A program made the position numbers and the translations under genes. From Bdellovibrionales bacterium (GTDB lineage: Bacteria; Bdellovibrionota; FAC87; UBA2466), in NCBI GenBank assembly GCA_009692515.1, contig SHZA01000006.1, positions 1 to 57,947 of the forward strand: 57,947 nucleotides of DNA, in the 5' to 3' direction. Shown one piece after another: positions 45,570 to 54,894 of this stretch (its first letter is position 1; each line of letters starts with the position of its first letter). The notes under the pieces are model-generated. The model was given only the letters and a program-made list of their open reading frames with translations. It did no database searches and was not told the origin of the DNA.

Positions 45570-45633
45570 ATAAAAACAGGGCCCGCTTTTAACACTTGCC
45601 AAGAGATGCCTATTGGATTTTGTTATAAGGCAC

Positions 45634-46485
45634 ATGATCAAAACAACAGTTGAATCGGTGGGTAAAAGCGCAGCCATTTTATCTACTGTTGAGGTCGGGC
45701 TTGGAAGCTTTCTCCACGGTTTTCACATTCCATTTTCCGGAAAACTTCTCTCACTTAACCAGACCTTTTTACTTTCATGGTTTTCTAAAAGCAATCCCGA
45801 TTCCGATCGGTTTTTTACTGCAAAAATTTCAGCCATTACCGCTCTTTTAAAATCCCTCTCTCCTATGGGGAAAAAACTCACCCCTATGCTTGGGATTAGC
45901 ACTCAGGGACTTCTATTTTCGATAGGGGTTCTTCTGTTCGGAAACAACTTATGGGGTTCCCTTATGGGTAGTATTCTTGCGGGGACCTGGTCTTTTCTTC
46001 AACCCCTATGTCTCTATTTTTTAATCTATGGTGGAACTCTCATTACCATGATTGAGTTTTATGTCGCAGCTGCCACTAAATGGTTTCCTATCTCACCAGA
46101 GAACTTAATGTGGGCCGTTACTATTTTAGTGATTATTAAACTTTTTCTACATGCCTTTTTGGCCATCTTTGCTTGGAAGATAAAAACAAATAAAATTGAA
46201 TACTTTATCTTTCGGCTTTCAAAGCTGCCTCCTATTAAACCCTTGCCGACAAAATCTCTGACACACGGTCTTGTGGGCGATTTAACCCAACCCTTTTTTG
46301 TTTTTTCATTATTACTTACCTTAATATTTTTATTTTTTTCAGAAAGTAGTCACACTCAAATCATTTGGGGTATTCTCCGTCCTATAGCAGCCGCCTTTCT
46401 TTGTTTTCTTATTATTCGTCTTTTACCCTTAGAGAAGATAAAATCTGAATCTCTACAAAAAGCTTTAAAGCATCTGAAAGGGTAA
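45634..46485 (+). CDS. Membrane protein of unknown function, first gene of the xdh operon
   Basis: A 283-residue integral membrane protein with about seven hydrophobic segments. Start ATG 45634 has TAAGG 5 bp upstream; a TTG at 45613 is also in frame. Ser/Gly-rich parts near the N-terminus (KISAITALLKSLSPMGKK, then GSLMGSILAGTWSFLQ) recall the fold of small ECF-type substrate-capture membrane proteins, but the protein is longer and I cannot place it. It ends 4 bp before the molybdenum-hydroxylase gene, so it is co-expressed with it and might import the substrate or product. That role is inferred from position only. Confidence 0.62.
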   Translation: MIKTTVESVGKSAAILSTVEVGLGSFLHGFHIPFSGKLLSLNQTFLLSWFSKSNPDSDRFFTAKISAITALLKSLSPMGKKLTPMLGISTQGLLFSIGVLLFGNNLWGSLMGSILAGTWSFLQPLCLYFLIYGGTLITMIEFYVAAATKWFPISPENLMWAVTILVIIKLFLHAFLAIFAWKIKTNKIEYFIFRLSKLPPIKPLPTKSLTHGLVGDLTQPFFVFSLLLTLIFLFFSESSHTQIIWGILRPIAAAFLCFLIIRLLPLEKIKSESLQKALKHLKG

Positions 46486-46489
46486 TACT

Positions 46490-48712
46490 GTGGCCTGGGT
46501 TGGAAAAAGCACCCTTCGAAAAGAGGGGGAGAAAAAACTACGAGGCGATGCGAAGTATATCGACGATATTACCCTCCCTAATATGATCTATGGAGTCACC
46601 GTCAGAAGCCCGATAGCTCGAGGTGTTTTAAGAGGTATTGAATACCTTCCTGGGGTTAACTGGAGTGAGATTGTTAAGGTAACGGCGCAGGATATCCCAG
46701 GACAAAACTACATTGCGCTTATTGAAAAAGATCAGCCCTACTTAGTTGAGACAAATATTAATCACCCCGAAGAGCCCATTTTACTTTTAGCTCACCCAAA
46801 CAAACACCTTCTTGAAAAAGCTAAAACGTTAGTAAAATTTAATATCGATCCCCTTCCCGCTATTTTTAATATGGCGGAATCCTTCGCAAAAAAAGAGATT
46901 ATCTGGAAGGATGATAATACCTTTAAGAGCTATGCCATTGATCGTGGAGATGTGCAGGCTGGGTTTAAAAATTCGAAGTTTATTTTTGAGGGCACCTATG
47001 AAACAGGAGCACAGGAGCAACTTTATATTGAGCCCAATGGGGTCATTGCCATAGCCAATGAAACTGAAGGGGTTACCGTATGGGGCTCGCTACAATGCCC
47101 TTACTATGTTCACAAAGCATTAATGCCTCTATTTAATTTTCCACCAGAAAAAGTTCGCGTCGTGCAGGCTGAAACAGGGGGCGGTTTCGGTGGGAAAGAG
47201 GAATATCCATCTGTAATTTCGGGGCATGCAGCACTACTCTCCTGGAAATCAAAACTGCCGGTAAAAATGATTTATGATCGCATGGAAGATATGTCGGCAA
47301 CCACCAAACGGCACCCCTCAATCACAAAAATTAAAGCGGGCTTCGATAACAACAAAAAACTACTCGCACTAGATATCGATTTTACAATTGATGGCGGAGC
47401 GTACACTACCTTATCAGCGGTGGTGCTCTCTCGGGGAACGCTTCACGCAGCCGGTCCTTACTATTCACCGAATGTTAAAATCAGAAGTCGTGCTCTTGCC
47501 ACCAATACCCCTCCTCACGGAGCCTTTCGAGGTTTTGGGGCTCCACAGAGTCTTTTTGCACTAGAAAAACATATGGAGTTTTGCGCAAGAAAACTAAATA
47601 GCAATCCTGCAATTTTTAGAAAAAATAATCTGGTAAAAAAAGGGCAACTCTTAGGGTGTGGCCAATGGGTAAAAGAGGAAATTAAAATTGGTTCTGTATT
47701 AGAGAAGGCTCTCACTGTGAGTGGATTTCAGGAAAAAAGAAAACGATTTTTGGCTACGAATAAAAATAAGGTCATAAAAAAGGGAATTGGCCTGGCGGTT
47801 TTTATGCACGGGGCGGGGTTCACCGGATCTGGGGAAACCTTTCTGTCGTCGATTGCATCGGTTAAGGCAACAGATGATGGCAAAATTGAGGTGTTAACTT
47901 CTAATACTGAAATTGGACAGGGAACCAATACCATTTTTGCGCAGATGACTGCCGATACCTTAAAAATAGATCCCAGTGATGTCGAGGTGGTACAACCAGA
48001 CACAGCTCACGTTCCCAATAGTGGACCCACCGTCGCCTCTCGAACCTGTATGATTGTAGGGAAACTAGTAGAGCAGGCGGCACTTGATCTTAAAGAAAAG
48101 TTATTCTCAAGCCAGTTACTAAATAAAAAACATACCCGAAAAGAATTTTTAGGGGCCTGTAAAAAATATATCAAGGATGTGGGAGAGCTGAAAGGCACCT
48201 CACAATATAAAGCCCCTCCCAATGTCATATGGGATGAACAAAGATATCAAGGAGATGCTTACGGTACTTATGCTTGGGCAACCTATGTCGCCGAAGTGAG
48301 TGTGGATACCAGAAGCTACACGACTACCGTCGATAAATTTTGGGCCGTTCAAGAGGTGGGTAAAGTAATTAATCCCACTTTAGCCAAAGGACAAATCATA
48401 GGAGGTGTCGCACAAGGGATTGGGTATGCCCTTTATGAAGAGGTCGTTTGGAAGAATGGGAAAATGGCAAATGCTAGAATGAGCAACTACATTATGCCTA
48501 CTACCCTAGACGTTCCTGATATTGAAGTTCACTTTGCAGAAATGCCTTACGCCTACGGTGGGGGCGGTTCAAAAGGAATTGGGGAACTTCCCTTAGATGG
48601 TCCGGCACCTGCGATACTGAATGCGATGGAGCAGGCGCTGGGTATTGAGCTCACGCAAATTCCCATGACCCCCGAACGATTGATGGCCAAGATGAACGAG
48701 AATTCTTTATGA
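46490..48712 (+). CDS. Xanthine-dehydrogenase-type molybdopterin-binding subunit
   Basis: Large catalytic subunit of a three-part molybdenum hydroxylase, 740 residues, start GTG 46490. It has RGDAKYIDDI at the N-terminus, GGGFGGKEE (230-238), AFRGFG (345-350) and the proton-abstracting Glu in KGIGELPLDG (Glu699). The Glu237 and Arg347 positions match the two substrate-binding residues of xanthine dehydrogenase (bovine Glu802 and Arg880), which favours xanthine or hypoxanthine, but other aldehyde-type substrates are not excluded. Overlaps the 2Fe-2S gene by 4 bp. Confidence 0.9.
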   Translation: MAWVGKSTLRKEGEKKLRGDAKYIDDITLPNMIYGVTVRSPIARGVLRGIEYLPGVNWSEIVKVTAQDIPGQNYIALIEKDQPYLVETNINHPEEPILLLAHPNKHLLEKAKTLVKFNIDPLPAIFNMAESFAKKEIIWKDDNTFKSYAIDRGDVQAGFKNSKFIFEGTYETGAQEQLYIEPNGVIAIANETEGVTVWGSLQCPYYVHKALMPLFNFPPEKVRVVQAETGGGFGGKEEYPSVISGHAALLSWKSKLPVKMIYDRMEDMSATTKRHPSITKIKAGFDNNKKLLALDIDFTIDGGAYTTLSAVVLSRGTLHAAGPYYSPNVKIRSRALATNTPPHGAFRGFGAPQSLFALEKHMEFCARKLNSNPAIFRKNNLVKKGQLLGCGQWVKEEIKIGSVLEKALTVSGFQEKRKRFLATNKNKVIKKGIGLAVFMHGAGFTGSGETFLSSIASVKATDDGKIEVLTSNTEIGQGTNTIFAQMTADTLKIDPSDVEVVQPDTAHVPNSGPTVASRTCMIVGKLVEQAALDLKEKLFSSQLLNKKHTRKEFLGACKKYIKDVGELKGTSQYKAPPNVIWDEQRYQGDAYGTYAWATYVAEVSVDTRSYTTTVDKFWAVQEVGKVINPTLAKGQIIGGVAQGIGYALYEEVVWKNGKMANARMSNYIMPTTLDVPDIEVHFAEMPYAYGGGGSKGIGELPLDGPAPAILNAMEQALGIELTQIPMTPERLMAKMNENSL

Positions 48713-49197
48713 AAAAACTTGCTCTTACTGTAAATGGGAAAAAATATTTACTAAGTCCTCACCCGTTTTCACGATTACTAGATGTTTTACGGGAAGATTT
48801 GAAATTGACCGGGACTAAAGAGGGGTGCGGAGAAGGTGAGTGTGGCGCTTGCTCTGTTATGCTTGATGGAAAATTGGTCAATAGTTGTTTAGTCCCCGTT
48901 TTGCAGGCCGATGGTAAACAGATTCTAACGGTAGAGGGTTTAGCGAAAAAATATCTAACTCCCATTCAAGAGAGTTTTCTAAATTGTGGTGGAGCACAAT
49001 GTGGAATCTGCACGCCAGGAATGCTAATGGCCGCTTATGCTTTAAATAGGAATAATAAAAAACCAACCCAACAGGAGATCAGAGAGGGATTGGGAGGAAA
49101 TCTTTGCCGCTGCACCGGTTACTGTCAAATCATTGAAAGTGTGCAAAAGGTCGGTAAAACGAAACCCTCAACACGAAAGGGGAAATCTAGATCGTGA
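48709..49197 (+). CDS. Xanthine-dehydrogenase-type 2Fe-2S subunit
   Basis: Electron-transfer subunit carrying two 2Fe-2S clusters, 162 residues. The plant-ferredoxin-type Cys are C40, C45, C48 and C60 (GCGEGECGAC...C). The second set is C98, C101, C133 and C135 (CGIC... NLCRC). All eight are present, so both clusters should form. ATG overlaps the Mo subunit by 4 bp, and the gene overlaps the FAD subunit by 4 bp. Confidence 0.93.
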   Translation: MKKLALTVNGKKYLLSPHPFSRLLDVLREDLKLTGTKEGCGEGECGACSVMLDGKLVNSCLVPVLQADGKQILTVEGLAKKYLTPIQESFLNCGGAQCGICTPGMLMAAYALNRNNKKPTQQEIREGLGGNLCRCTGYCQIIESVQKVGKTKPSTRKGKSRS

Positions 49198-50045
49198 GAG
49201 CCTATCTGCCCGACTATCAATGTTCCTCTGCAAATTCACTCTCTGAAGCCTTCAGTTTTTTAGAGAAGGGGGCTCGACCTATCGCAGGTGGCACAGACAT
49301 CATGGTTCTTTTTGATGCCGGACTTTTAGCCCCAGGAGATTACGTAGATATTTTAGGTATTAGTGAACTTAAAGGGATTACCAAAAAAAGGAATACCCTT
49401 ACCCTTGGGGCCTTAACGACCTATTCGGAGGTTCGCCAACACAAGTTTTTACAAACAAATTTTCCGATTCTTTGTGAGAGTGCCAAGGAGGTAGGAGCGG
49501 TTGCTATTCAAAACCGAGGAACTCTCGGTGGTAATATTGCTAATGCCTCTCCTGCCGCAGATTTTCCACCTGCGCTTTTGGTTTATGAAGCTAAAATTCA
49601 TCTTGTTTCCAGTCGGGGAATGAGAACCATCGATTACACTAAATTTCATCACGGCTACAAAGAAAGTGAACTTAAAAAAGATGAACTGATACATTCAGTA
49701 AGTCTCGAAAATCACCTATCTAAGCATCATCATTTCTGGAGAAAGATTGGAAGCCGAAAGGCTCAAGCCATCTCAAAAACAATGATGGCCGGCGTGCTTA
49801 AAATAAATAAAAATGTAATTGAAGAGGTGCGTATTTCCTTTGGCAGTGTGGCGCCTACTGCAGTCCGTTGCACTGAAGTAGAAAAATTTCTAACCGGCTG
49901 CCCTCTAAATAAAAACACTATTCGAGAGGCTAAACAAATATTACTCAAGGACATTCACCCCATTGATGACATTCGGTCTACGGGAAAATATCGTCTTGCA
50001 GTATCTCAAAATGTGCTAGAAGAATTTCTATGTGGAATTGGATAG
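49194..50045 (+). CDS. Xanthine-dehydrogenase-type FAD-binding subunit
   Basis: A 283-residue flavin subunit that passes electrons to NAD or another acceptor. FAD-site motifs: PIAGGTDIMVL (about residues 30-40) and NRGTLGGNIANASPAADFPP (about 103-122). The C-terminal CO-dehydrogenase flavoprotein domain follows (ISFGSVAPTAVR). No 4Fe-4S insertion is seen, as in most XdhB types. Starts GTG 49194 inside the 2Fe-2S gene end and overlaps xdhC by 16 bp. Confidence 0.92.
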   Translation: MRAYLPDYQCSSANSLSEAFSFLEKGARPIAGGTDIMVLFDAGLLAPGDYVDILGISELKGITKKRNTLTLGALTTYSEVRQHKFLQTNFPILCESAKEVGAVAIQNRGTLGGNIANASPAADFPPALLVYEAKIHLVSSRGMRTIDYTKFHHGYKESELKKDELIHSVSLENHLSKHHHFWRKIGSRKAQAISKTMMAGVLKINKNVIEEVRISFGSVAPTAVRCTEVEKFLTGCPLNKNTIREAKQILLKDIHPIDDIRSTGKYRLAVSQNVLEEFLCGIG

Positions 50046-50788
50046 GACAAGTTGAACAGCTTCGAAAGCAGAGTCGCCCTGTCTCATTAGTGACGGTTGC
50101 TGCAGTCCATGGCTCTGCCCCCAGAGAGGTTGGGGCAAAAATGCTGGTCCAGGCAGACGGAACTTTTTTTGGAACGATTGGTGGCGGAAACTTAGAATTC
50201 CTCGCTATTGAAGAGGCAAAAAAACAATTAGCTAACGGCATCTCCCTAAAAGTAAACTTTCCATTGGGTGCTAAAACAGGCCAATGTTGTGGCGGTACCG
50301 TAGAGCTACTATTTGAGTCGCTACATACCGGCCCCCAGCTTTATGTTTTCGGAGCAGGACATGTGGGGCAGGCGATTGCCAAGGCACTTAATGATTCTAT
50401 TTTTTCGGTTCATGTGATTGATGAACGTGAAGAATGGACATCACAACTCCCGCCGACCGTTATTTCTCATACCCTCGACCCTGAAATTTTTATTTCCCAA
50501 ACTCAATTTAATTCATTTCAGACCTACTTTGTAGTCTTAACCCATCGACATGACTTAGATGAAACCCTGGTTCAATTATTACTGAAAAATAAAAGCCGCT
50601 ATTTAGGGCTAGTGGGGAGTAGTTCAAAATGGCAACGATTTCAACAAAGATTAAGAATCAAAGGGGTCACCGAAGAAACACTACGGAGTGTTAAGTGCCC
50701 CATTGGGATTGGTAATCTTGGAAAATCTCCTTCTGAAATTGCCATTTCTGTCGGAGCAGAACTTCTTCAATTGCACTATGGTTCTTAA
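50030..50788 (+). CDS. xdhC: XdhC-family molybdenum-cofactor insertion protein
   Basis: Binds the molybdenum cofactor and sulfurates/inserts it into the Mo subunit of xanthine dehydrogenase. The 252-residue protein has the N-terminal XdhC domain (VTVAAVHGSAPREVGAKMLV; GTIGGGNLE) with a Cys-Cys in GQCCGG, and a C-terminal Rossmann-like domain (LYVFGAGHVGQAI, then GLVGSSSKW). It overlaps the FAD-subunit gene, and its stop overlaps the next gene by 11 bp. Confidence 0.92.
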   Translation: MWNWIGQVEQLRKQSRPVSLVTVAAVHGSAPREVGAKMLVQADGTFFGTIGGGNLEFLAIEEAKKQLANGISLKVNFPLGAKTGQCCGGTVELLFESLHTGPQLYVFGAGHVGQAIAKALNDSIFSVHVIDEREEWTSQLPPTVISHTLDPEIFISQTQFNSFQTYFVVLTHRHDLDETLVQLLLKNKSRYLGLVGSSSKWQRFQQRLRIKGVTEETLRSVKCPIGIGNLGKSPSEIAISVGAELLQLHYGS

Positions 50789-51392
50789 TAGTAAAATTAT
50801 TATCTTGGCTGCGGGCCAATCCTCTAGAATGACACAACCCAAAGCACTGCTTCCCTTGTTTGGGAAAACACTCCTTGAATTTCAACTAGATTGCGTTGCA
50901 AAAATGGGAGTGGTTCCACTTTTGGTTTTGGGAAATTATATGCAAGAGATTAGAAATGCTATTAGCGATCTAGATTCTAGAGCGGAGATCATTTTAAATC
51001 CACACCCTAACAGAGGGCAATTTTCTTCACTGAAATTGGCTTTAAAAAAAGTCGGGGATTCATCCGTTTTTATTTTGCCCCTAGATACCCCTGCTCCTGA
51101 AGCGGGCCTCTGGAAACTTCTAGAAGGAAATTTAAAAGAGCACGACTGCGTAGTTCCCAACTTTAAACAGCGGGGTGGCCATCCGGTGCTTTTATCATCG
51201 GTGTTTAGTCGAGCTCTGTTGTCCGAAGACATTCCCGAGGACGAGCAACGCTTGGATCTTCAGATCAAAAAGCTAGACAAACACAAACACCTTTCTGTTT
51301 CGTGTAATCACGCCTCAATTTTAGTGGATTTGGATACACCATCAGACCATGAGGCCTATTTAAAAAAAGATCTGCAATTTAACGACAAATAG
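50778..51392 (+). CDS. mocA: MobA-like/MocA nucleotidyltransferase
   Basis: A 204-residue NTP transferase, likely adding CMP to the molybdenum cofactor to make the MCD form used by XDH-type enzymes. The nucleotide loop is IILAAGQSSRMTQPKALLPLFG at the N-terminus; a QFSSLKLAL and a metal-site PLDTPAP follow, with GGHPVLL further on. ATG 50778 overlaps the xdhC end; a longer open frame upstream lies inside xdhC. Its place in the operon supports MocA over MobA. Confidence 0.82.
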   Translation: MVLNSKIIILAAGQSSRMTQPKALLPLFGKTLLEFQLDCVAKMGVVPLLVLGNYMQEIRNAISDLDSRAEIILNPHPNRGQFSSLKLALKKVGDSSVFILPLDTPAPEAGLWKLLEGNLKEHDCVVPNFKQRGGHPVLLSSVFSRALLSEDIPEDEQRLDLQIKKLDKHKHLSVSCNHASILVDLDTPSDHEAYLKKDLQFNDK

Positions 51393-51456
51393 ATACGCCT
51401 AATTCTTCCACTAGTTTTTCAGTGCCTTAACCCTCACTCTATGTGAAAATAGAAGG

Positions 51457-52671
51457 ATGCCCCTTCTTACCAGTATCTTGCTTCTTTTAGTGATGGCTCG
51501 CCTGCTGGGTCAGCTTATGGTTCGAGTTAAGCAGCCCTCTCTCGTGGGTGAAATTTTTGCCGGTATTTTACTGGGGCCTGCTATTTTAAATTGGATTCAG
51601 CCCAATAAATCACTTGAAGGAATTTCAGAATTGAGTGTTTTTCTTATCGTTCTTGCCGCTGGCCTTGAGATGGAAATGGGGGCGGTGGTTAAATCGATGA
51701 AGGGACGTGCTTTTGTAGCTGCCATGCTAGGGTTTTTAATTCCTCTTACCGGTGGAATTGTTTTAGGAATGGCCCTCAACCTTAATCCACTTACCAGTTT
51801 TTTTCTAGGGCTGTGTATGTCTATTACGGCACTTCCAGTGACGGTACAAATTTTAAGTTCTTTTAATCTTCTACAAAGTAAAATTGGCAATTTTACTATT
51901 GCGACCTCAATCTTAAATGATATTTTGGGATTGTTATGTTTGGGGATCATTATTGACAGGCAAGATCTGCCCTCTACCGGGGGACTCCTTCCCCTCATCA
52001 TGTCGGTATTAAGAACCTCATTAAAATTTTCCCTATTCGCCTTTTTAATTTTTGCCACCAATAGATTAATTCAATGGGGAACGCATCGGACAAGTTCGAT
52101 CGAAAAACTAATTTCAAAATTTGAGGACCTATTTGGCCCAGAGGCTATTTTTGGAGTCGCCATTATTTTTGTACTTTTCTTTGGTTCGATGAGTGAAACC
52201 CTAGGATCTCACTTTATTATTGGGGCATTTTTTGGAGCCTTATTACTCAGTCGCGATGTGTTTGGAACCTCTATTTTTTCCGGGCTACAAAACACAATCC
52301 AATCACTCACCAGTGGTTTTTTGGGCCCTCTCTTTTTTGCCTATATTGGACTGAGTTTCAGTGTTCAATCCTTGGCGCATCCTGAGATGATTATCGGAGT
52401 CCTTCTGGTTTCTATCTTTTCCAAAATATTGGGCGGGTATTTCGGAGGGAAATTACTTAAAATGACGCACCTCGAAGCTTTGGGGGCAGGCATTATTCTT
52501 AATGGGCGGGGAATCATGGAACTAGTAGTCGCCAATATTGCCTACCAAAAAGGTCTTATTAATCAGAATCTATTCTCAACGCTTATCATCATGGGAATTG
52601 TGACCACCATGATGACCCCCTTACTATTTGCCAAAACAAAGCTCGGATCGGTTCAGCGCTCTCGTGTATAA
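51457..52671 (+). CDS. CPA2-family cation/proton antiporter
   Basis: A 404-residue membrane protein with about twelve hydrophobic segments, the Na+/H+ or K+/H+ exchanger fold of the KefB/C and NhaS3 type. Typical pieces are LLGQLMVRVKQPSLVGEIFAG near the N-terminus, the SITALPVTV loop, and the SFTIATSILNDILG-like stretch with the Asn-Asp used for ion binding. There is no C-terminal RCK or TrkA domain, so it is the bare transporter. Ion not readable. Confidence 0.88.
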   Translation: MPLLTSILLLLVMARLLGQLMVRVKQPSLVGEIFAGILLGPAILNWIQPNKSLEGISELSVFLIVLAAGLEMEMGAVVKSMKGRAFVAAMLGFLIPLTGGIVLGMALNLNPLTSFFLGLCMSITALPVTVQILSSFNLLQSKIGNFTIATSILNDILGLLCLGIIIDRQDLPSTGGLLPLIMSVLRTSLKFSLFAFLIFATNRLIQWGTHRTSSIEKLISKFEDLFGPEAIFGVAIIFVLFFGSMSETLGSHFIIGAFFGALLLSRDVFGTSIFSGLQNTIQSLTSGFLGPLFFAYIGLSFSVQSLAHPEMIIGVLLVSIFSKILGGYFGGKLLKMTHLEALGAGIILNGRGIMELVVANIAYQKGLINQNLFSTLIIMGIVTTMMTPLLFAKTKLGSVQRSRV

Positions 52672-52749
52672 TTAATCGAGCTTCCGGTCTATTTATCTGT
52701 TCGTTTAATCACTAAAAAAAAACCCTATTGAATTCTTTTCGAGGTCTTA

Positions 52750-54162
52750 TTGTTGATGGCCATTAAAAACTTGGGACAATCTTCATTGGCCTGGATGCTA
52801 TTGGGATTTAGCGCCTTTTATCTTATTTTTGCCTTTCCGATCTCCTTTTTTAGACATGATGACTGGCTCATGATCGGAAATGTAGTGCGCATCATTCCTC
52901 AGAACTGGGAATTTCTTTTTCAATCCCACCTAGTTTTTAATGAGACCGCTGAGATCTGGTTTTTTCGTCCCTGGTTTAAACTCATTCTCTATTTGCTTTT
53001 TCAAACTATGGGCTATCACTATTACGGCTGGTTGGTCGTTAACCTCCTTTTTACAGTAGGAGCTTTACTCTTTGGTTATCTCGCCATTTCCGAATTTACC
53101 GGCAGCACTAAAAGGGCACTCGTTTTTGTTTCGCTATTTGTGGTCTGTCTACATTTTCATTTTGCGAGTTTGGTATGGGTAGGAGAGGGGACCATGAATT
53201 GCCCTCAGATCTTGTTACTATTTTTTAACTTCTACTGCTTTAGTAAATTCTTGAATGCGTCGACAAAAACTGCAAAAATTAGCTTTTACCTTTTGGGAAT
53301 TATCGCCTTTGTTTTCTCTCTCGGATTTAAAGAGGCGGCTATTTTCCATCTACCTTTTCTAGTCGCCATTCTTTTTGGCGGATCACTTGCGAAAAAATTT
53401 TCCTTTGGCAAAAAATCCATTTCACTACTTCCCTACTTTTTTATTGGCGTGGGGTATCTCTATTTCCGACTCTTTTTATTGCCTTTTAATCCAGGGTACA
53501 AACCCCAAATGGTGTTCTCTTGGTTTATGGTTCCTACTGCGTACCTAGGTATTTCATTTTTGATTCCTATATTCTGCCTTCTATTAGCAACTCTGAACTC
53601 TAAAGTTCAACCGTCGGAATGTTTCAAAGGTATGCTCTCTCGAATGGGCTATGCCATTTTCTTTATTCCTTTTTTTATCACCTATGTGGGTCATGGTTTT
53701 TTTTCACCAGGGTGGTTGCTTTGCCCAGGTTTTTATTTAGTTTTTTTGATTGGATTATCATTACCCAACGCCTTACTAAATAAAAAACTGGTGGGCACTT
53801 CACTGGTTTTCATAGGCTTTCTGTCGGGGGTCATTGTGTTTTATCAGGTTAATAAATTAAGCTGGTTATCGTGGCATAAACCCCAACGCCAAATCTTACA
53901 AATCATCGAAGATGCAGGCACTTCACAAACTAAAACGATGCAAATTTTTGATTGCATGGCCGTAGAAAAAAATGACCCCCTCCTTCCTAGAGTGGTAGGC
54001 TATCCAAGCTCTATTCAAGAGCTATTTTGGTTGAATCATAAAGTGCTTCCCGAGATTCAAATACTTCCCTGTTCCGAAATGGGAAGGTCCGTAGCTTCGG
54101 TCACGCCAAATACACTTAAACTAAAGTGGTCATTTCCTGAATTTACCGTTTTGAGTCACTAG
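52750..54162 (+). CDS. Polytopic membrane protein, GT-C-glycosyltransferase-like
   Basis: A 470-residue membrane protein with roughly ten hydrophobic segments. The first outside loop carries FFRHDDWLM, an Asp-Asp as in the catalytic loop of GT-C glycosyltransferases (mannosyl- or arabinosyl-type). No family name can be given. Start: TTG 52750 has GAGG 5 bp upstream, ATG 52756 has the same site at 11 bp; both are possible. Its TAG stop shares the CTAG palindrome at 54159-54162 with the exonuclease gene. Confidence 0.62.
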   Translation: MLMAIKNLGQSSLAWMLLGFSAFYLIFAFPISFFRHDDWLMIGNVVRIIPQNWEFLFQSHLVFNETAEIWFFRPWFKLILYLLFQTMGYHYYGWLVVNLLFTVGALLFGYLAISEFTGSTKRALVFVSLFVVCLHFHFASLVWVGEGTMNCPQILLLFFNFYCFSKFLNASTKTAKISFYLLGIIAFVFSLGFKEAAIFHLPFLVAILFGGSLAKKFSFGKKSISLLPYFFIGVGYLYFRLFLLPFNPGYKPQMVFSWFMVPTAYLGISFLIPIFCLLLATLNSKVQPSECFKGMLSRMGYAIFFIPFFITYVGHGFFSPGWLLCPGFYLVFLIGLSLPNALLNKKLVGTSLVFIGFLSGVIVFYQVNKLSWLSWHKPQRQILQIIEDAGTSQTKTMQIFDCMAVEKNDPLLPRVVGYPSSIQELFWLNHKVLPEIQILPCSEMGRSVASVTPNTLKLKWSFPEFTVLSH

Positions 54163-54728
54163 ACCGAATACTTTTCACGATTAGGTAAATTACCCCCGAG
54201 ACGATCGCGCAATATTACAAAGGCCTGGGCCGTTAACTTCACATCACCCAAAGATCGATGTCTTTCTTCAGCCATCACCTTTAGGCCAAGTCTCGAGCAA
54301 ATAATATCTAAGTTGTGTTTACTTTCACCAGGAAAGGCCCGACGAGAAAACAGCATCGTATCGTAAACCTCAAATTGTCGCTTGATACGAAACTGCATTA
54401 AATACTTCATGACAAATGACATATCAAAACGAGCATTCTGAGCGACTAGCCAAGAGCTTCCTAAGAAATCTAAGAACTTCGGAAACACCTCATCTATCGT
54501 CGGGGCGGCCGTTACCATCTCATTTGTAATTCCATTTACCTTGGTGGCATATTCAGGGATCAATCGCTTGGGATTCACTAAAGAATGAAAGATTTGCGAT
54601 TCCTCAATTTTTTGTCCCCAAACCTTCATCGCTCCAATTTCGATAATTTCATCTCCTCCCCAAGGGGACAACCCTGTTGTTTCCAGATCAAAAACTACAT
54701 ACTCATCAAGGTCCAAACTTAGCTGCAT
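54159..54728 (-). CDS. DEDDh 3'-5' exonuclease (DnaQ-like)
   Basis: A 189-residue exonuclease of the DnaQ/PolC-epsilon family. The Exo I motif is VVFDLETTGLSPWGGDEIIEIGA (Asp-Glu pair); Exo II is in NARFDMSFV (Asp); Exo III is HRSLGDVKLT with the His four residues before the Asp. It could serve as a DNA polymerase III proofreader or as an RNase T-like enzyme; no other domain is attached, so the target is not known. ATG 54728 is kept as it precedes the Exo I motif by the usual distance. Confidence 0.88.
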   Translation of the reverse strand: MQLSLDLDEYVVFDLETTGLSPWGGDEIIEIGAMKVWGQKIEESQIFHSLVNPKRLIPEYATKVNGITNEMVTAAPTIDEVFPKFLDFLGSSWLVAQNARFDMSFVMKYLMQFRIKRQFEVYDTMLFSRRAFPGESKHNLDIICSRLGLKVMAEERHRSLGDVKLTAQAFVILRDRLGGNLPNREKYSV

Positions 54729-54857
54729 GCTTTATCGCTTTCTACAAGGGAGGATTCAATTTTTAGTGATTTAAGAGACTCCAGGAGATGGGGTCAACTC
54801 ATTCCGCAACGTGTTGAATACTTTGCAGTTTCTAGTGCTTCAATTTCCATAGAACAC

Positions 54858-54887
54858 TTGACATTGCGCTTCATTTTGAGGTTTTCT
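54858..54887 (+). promoter_or_regulatory. Possible promoter before the UPRT-family gene
   Basis: TTGACA (54858-54863, 6 of 6), 18 bp, TTTTCT (54882-54887, only 3 of 6). The -10 ends 7 bp before the ATG at 54895, the same layout as at 9894 and 17412. The -10 is poor, so the -35 match carries most of the support. Confidence 0.4.
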
Positions 54888-54894
54888 ATAGACG

